Source: G963666535 sp963666535 (GTDB lineage: Bacteria > Bacillota > Clostridia > Oscillospirales > Oscillospiraceae). From it: a stretch of DNA of 64,000 bases. Position 1 is the first letter of the stretch. Each line of letters begins with the position of its first letter. The notes under the pieces are model-generated. The model ran no database searches. It had not been told where the DNA came from and saw only the letters and a list, made by a program, of their open reading frames with translations. A program made the translations under genes and the position numbers. The stretch covers positions 372,001 to 436,000 of the forward strand of contig OY762913.1 in assembly GCA_963666535.1 (NCBI GenBank), in the 5' to 3' direction. Of this stretch, positions 60,998-64,000 are shown piece after piece.

Positions 60998-63028
60998 TTA
61001 CCCTAATTTCCATACCGTTTCGTCGCCGCAAATATTCCTTATTTTAATACGCAGCGGCTGTTTCTCGCTCTTGATACCGCCATCCCAAAACTCCTTGGTT
61101 TTCGTACCATTGATGATTACATACCCCAGCTTGTCAATTTTTATCTCACTATCCGAGTGCCATTGCCCCTCAGCGGATGTACAGTCAAGAGAAAGAAACT
61201 CAATAAGCTCCAGAGCATCTTCGCTGATTGCAATCAGATTATATGGCTTTTTCGCACTGGAATTTTCAAAGGCCTTTTGGTTGAATGCATCTATCTTTTG
61301 ATTCACACGGTCGCTCACAAACTTGTCAATGCTAACCTTAAACTCAGGAATCAGTGTTTCATGCACCTGACCATAGTGAAATTCGGCGTAATCCTCGGCA
61401 ACAACATCGTCAAGAACTTTTTTCAAATCCCGAAGCTCAATTTCAACCGTAGTGCTGTCATCGTCACTGATAAATTTCTCAATTACAGCTTTGTCGGTAA
61501 TGTCAATGTAGTAGACAATGACCTTTTTTATACTATTGTCAAGTTCGGGAATCGCCTCATGCAGAATTCGGTTGATCAGAACCTCGTCAAGTAGCTTGGT
61601 ACTGCTATCCATAAGGTTTGGCACATAAACTGGGATTGTTCCAAATTTACTGTCAGAAATAGCACCCTCCCAGAACGAATCAAGTTTGTCTTCATTTTTA
61701 AGCCCGGGAATCAGACTTTTAATATTATCCATAGTTTGAGCGGGATTGCGGTAAAGAGAAACGCCGTCTTTAATTTCAAGCAGAGCAAACTCGGACTTAT
61801 CGGCAATAAGACGGTCGCGAGTGGTTTGGATGCTGTTGATACCAACGTCGCAATGAATAAAGCGGCGGTTTAGCTTGTTTGCAACTGCAGCTGTTACACC
61901 GCTGCCGCCGAAAAAATCGGCAACAAGCATATTTTCGTTAGAAGATGCTTTGATAATACGTTCGAGTAATGCTTCGGGTTTTTGGGTGGCATAATCAATA
62001 TCTGCACGCTCTTTTGCCATAGGATTAACAATAGGAATATCTAACCATATGTTTTGTATGGGTTGCCCTTGATACGATGATGCGTATATTTTTCTATATA
62101 TACGCATATTGGGGTCAGAGGGCATTACTAATTCACCGTTTTTAAGCCATCTCTCAAGGTGCTCTCTTTTATATAGCCATCCATTTGCCGGAGGATTCAC
62201 ACCATGGAATTCATATTTTAAATTTGGTCGGTATAATGAATTTACCAATGGAGATTTCATATATTTTCCACGTCCATCATTGTCATCATACACAAATCTT
62301 TCAGCTAAATACTTTTGAGTATTTTCATCATCAATTGAATATTCGGGATTAAATATAAATTCATCGGCATTATTTGCATACCATAAAATTGTATCATTTG
62401 TTATTCCAAATTGCTTGCTTGCCCATGAAACAGATTGTTTTCTTCTCCAAATAATTTCATTTATTAAATTGTCTTCACCAAAGATTTCATCCAAAAGAAT
62501 CTTTGCATAGTGAATTATATGCCAGTCCAAATGCACATAAATACTTGCTGTTTCACTCATAATGCTCTTAATCGCCATAAGATTTTCGTACATCCAATTC
62601 AGATACTTTTCTTTATCCCAAACATCGCCGTACATAGTTTCCTCAAAGGCACGAAAATCCTCGCCCGCTTCAAGCTCTTGCTCGGCTTTTGCTATCGCCT
62701 CGGCAACCTTGGGGTTTTTACGGATATAGACCTTTTTTGCATAGTCCGCACCACTGGCAAATGGTGGGTCGATATATACAAGGTCAACCTGAACACCCTG
62801 TTCTTTTAGGTAAGCACAAGCAGAAACGCATTCACCACGAATAACCATGTTGCCGTCTCTATTTTCGCCCACAGTTTCCTGCTTTTCCATTTCATAAAGC
62901 GGCATGCCACGGCGCAGTTTTCCCGCAATCTCGTTAGCCCCCTTATAACGCAGGGTGCGCTTAAAATTATCTAACAAAGCCTGTCCCTCTATTGGTTCAG
63001 GGAAAAATGGTATGTATTTAATCGGCAT
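60998..63028 (-). CDS. Beta-class site-specific DNA methyltransferase (type III Mod-like)
   Basis: 676 residues from ATG 63028 ('AAGGAGG' upstream). Catalytic motif IV is 'VDLVYIDPPFASGADY' (about 83-98). SAM-binding motif I comes later, as 'VADFFGGSGVTAAVANKLNRRFIHCDVG', which is beta-class order. The target-recognition region lies between them, and about 270 residues follow. It would methylate an adenine N6 or cytosine N4 in an unknown site. No restriction subunit is in the window; it could be further upstream on the minus strand. Base composition is much more AT-rich than typA next door, a sign of transfer. Confidence 0.92.
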   Translation of the reverse strand: MPIKYIPFFPEPIEGQALLDNFKRTLRYKGANEIAGKLRRGMPLYEMEKQETVGENRDGNMVIRGECVSACAYLKEQGVQVDLVYIDPPFASGADYAKKVYIRKNPKVAEAIAKAEQELEAGEDFRAFEETMYGDVWDKEKYLNWMYENLMAIKSIMSETASIYVHLDWHIIHYAKILLDEIFGEDNLINEIIWRRKQSVSWASKQFGITNDTILWYANNADEFIFNPEYSIDDENTQKYLAERFVYDDNDGRGKYMKSPLVNSLYRPNLKYEFHGVNPPANGWLYKREHLERWLKNGELVMPSDPNMRIYRKIYASSYQGQPIQNIWLDIPIVNPMAKERADIDYATQKPEALLERIIKASSNENMLVADFFGGSGVTAAVANKLNRRFIHCDVGINSIQTTRDRLIADKSEFALLEIKDGVSLYRNPAQTMDNIKSLIPGLKNEDKLDSFWEGAISDSKFGTIPVYVPNLMDSSTKLLDEVLINRILHEAIPELDNSIKKVIVYYIDITDKAVIEKFISDDDSTTVEIELRDLKKVLDDVVAEDYAEFHYGQVHETLIPEFKVSIDKFVSDRVNQKIDAFNQKAFENSSAKKPYNLIAISEDALELIEFLSLDCTSAEGQWHSDSEIKIDKLGYVIINGTKTKEFWDGGIKSEKQPLRIKIRNICGDETVWKLG

Positions 63029-63935
63029 GATGTTGTTCCTCCTTCGATTCCGATCTACTTTCAAACATTTCTATAATAGCCTTGGGGAATTCGTCATTAT
63101 TCTCTAACCATATTGACAACTGCTCTTTGTCAGCGAATTCTAAAACCGAATACCCGCTGATTGCAGCACAATTTATTTGAAATAGTGAAATTGTAATTAG
63201 TTGCATAGGCAAGTCCATTTCAAATGGCGAAAACAAATAAGTATCATCATCATCGGGAGCTTTTTCACCTCTGTCATGCAATAAATATCTTGCACTTGGA
63301 TGATTGTACATATGCGATTCATCAACATAAGCGTAAAAATGTTCCTGCCCGATATTCCGTGCTAATTCAAATAAATTAGGGTTCTTAATATCGTTATTTT
63401 TTGCCCACTCGTAATTATTTTTGCCTGTCCACCCATATTCTGCACAAAGCCGATTATATTCAGCCTCAATCTCCGGAAAGGCATCCATATTATAGTGATA
63501 AAGGTTTAACCTGTCTTTATATTCAACTAACTTTTTAGCAACTTTATAATCGTCAACTTTGGAATATAAAATATATTTTTGTGCCAAGTCCGGATACTTG
63601 ATAAGAGTTAGAGAAACAACGGATAATTCAAATAATGTTCTCCATCGAGCCACAGCGCCGGATGACGAGCCGTTTTCCATTAAAATTTTCGCTTCACGGA
63701 ATATCTTTAATCCCTTTTCATGAATACGCAGAAGCGCAAATTGTAAAAATGGTTTTTGGGGTTGTGGGATATACCTGTCCAAAACGACACCGAGTTCATA
63801 TGAGAAATCATTAAAGCCTTCAAGTAGCGAAAATTCTTCAAAATAGTCCCGCAAAATTTGCTTGCGATTATTATCATAGAGCTCTTGATTATATGATGAT
63901 TTTGCATGGCAGAGTTCGATAAAACCATCTATCAT
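63018..63935 (-). CDS. DUF5677-type protein
   Basis: 305 residues from ATG 63935 (GAGGTG site). All-helical appearance with a conserved patch 'SSGAVARWRTLFELSVVSLTLIKYPDLAQKYILY', the family's core, and a C-terminal helical part. No catalytic motif is recognised. Its end overlaps the methyltransferase start by 11 bp, and its start overlaps the stop of the gene before it (ATGA), so three genes are translated as a coupled unit. Its job is unknown; association with a DNA methyltransferase suggests defence or restriction context. Confidence 0.75.
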   Translation of the reverse strand: MIDGFIELCHAKSSYNQELYDNNRKQILRDYFEEFSLLEGFNDFSYELGVVLDRYIPQPQKPFLQFALLRIHEKGLKIFREAKILMENGSSSGAVARWRTLFELSVVSLTLIKYPDLAQKYILYSKVDDYKVAKKLVEYKDRLNLYHYNMDAFPEIEAEYNRLCAEYGWTGKNNYEWAKNNDIKNPNLFELARNIGQEHFYAYVDESHMYNHPSARYLLHDRGEKAPDDDDTYLFSPFEMDLPMQLITISLFQINCAAISGYSVLEFADKEQLSIWLENNDEFPKAIIEMFESRSESKEEQHHAD

Positions 63936-64000
63936 ACACACACCTCAAAAAATCCTTCTACTGCCTTTGCGGTAGCAAGTATTCTATCATTTTCGCTTAA
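63932..64000 (-). CDS. C-terminal end of an upstream gene, cut by the window
   Basis: On the minus strand an open frame enters from the window edge, reads 'LSENDRILATAKAVEGFFEVC' plus one valine, and stops at TGA 63934-63932. The stop forms an ATGA overlap with the DUF5677 start. Twenty-two residues are too few to name it; operon logic makes it a candidate restriction or accessory subunit. Confidence 0.6.
   Translation of the reverse strand, partial: LSENDRILATAKAVEGFFEVCV

Overview
This window reads as chromosome from a spore-forming, low-oxygen Firmicute of class Clostridia. The Oscillospiraceae / Flavonifractor-Intestinimonas type is my best guess, an inference from gene content and GC-rich codon use. 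Supporting it are sepF and a DivIVA-family gene beside ileS, an SleB-type cortex-lytic enzyme behind a sigma-G-like promoter, a two-subunit Fe-S type serine dehydratase, a Gram-positive sortase-pilus locus, and the Clostridia-like rpsF-ssb-rpsR and MarR-ABC-ABC arrangements. Most of the window is ordinary core chromosome.

Layout. 1-4.1 kb: an adaptor-protein fragment, yggS, sepF and a DivIVA-family gene. The DivIVA-family gene is bracketed by two tandem arrays of a roughly 130-bp modular intergenic repeat whose central hairpin changes from unit to unit. 4.2-13.5 kb: ileS, an HD-domain hydrolase, an MntP/YtaF-like membrane protein, a PepD-type dipeptidase, an AEC transporter and a chemoreceptor. 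13.5-16.6 kb (minus): a TPP riboswitch controlling thiT and a HAD phosphatase, then lspA-rluD. 17-24.8 kb (minus): a complete sortase-pilus locus with a coiled-coil protein, signal peptidase I, a large repeat-stalked adhesin, the major pilin, a class C sortase, a minor pilin and a second sortase. 25-27 kb: sdaAB-sdaAA. 27-31.3 kb (minus): a MarR-controlled ABC exporter pair. 31.4-35.8 kb: lexA with an alkyltransferase gene, then mgtE behind a long structured leader, an Spx-like gene and an Ldh-family oxidoreductase.

36-43 kb is a metal block. A Mn2+ (yybP-ykoY) riboswitch precedes a P-type ATPase. A MOSC-domain gene follows, then a molybdenum-cofactor riboswitch and attenuator ahead of modABC and a DUF364 gene. 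43.3-46.3 kb (minus) holds a P-type-ATPase-shaped membrane protein that has lost its catalytic motif, and rlmB. 46.5-49 kb: ftsH and a DUF1294 gene, followed by a gene-free stretch with a series of perfect inverted repeats. 49.7-54.2 kb: a DctP-type binding lipoprotein beside a complete tripartite tricarboxylate transporter (tctB-tctA-tctC). 54.3-60.6 kb: rpsF-ssb-rpsR, a MATE exporter, sleB, secG and typA. At 60.8 kb a tRNA-Arg(CCU) marks the edge of a clearly AT-richer accessory segment. It carries a DNA methyltransferase, a DUF5677 gene and the end of a third gene in one tightly coupled operon that runs out of the window.

The strongest themes are RNA-level regulation (TPP, Mn2+, Moco and a large unassigned leader before mgtE, each ending in an intrinsic terminator) and metal homeostasis (Mg2+, Mn2+/Ca2+, molybdate). 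The most unusual items are the modular hairpin-swapping repeat arrays around the DivIVA-family gene and the degenerate P-type ATPase-like protein beside rlmB.
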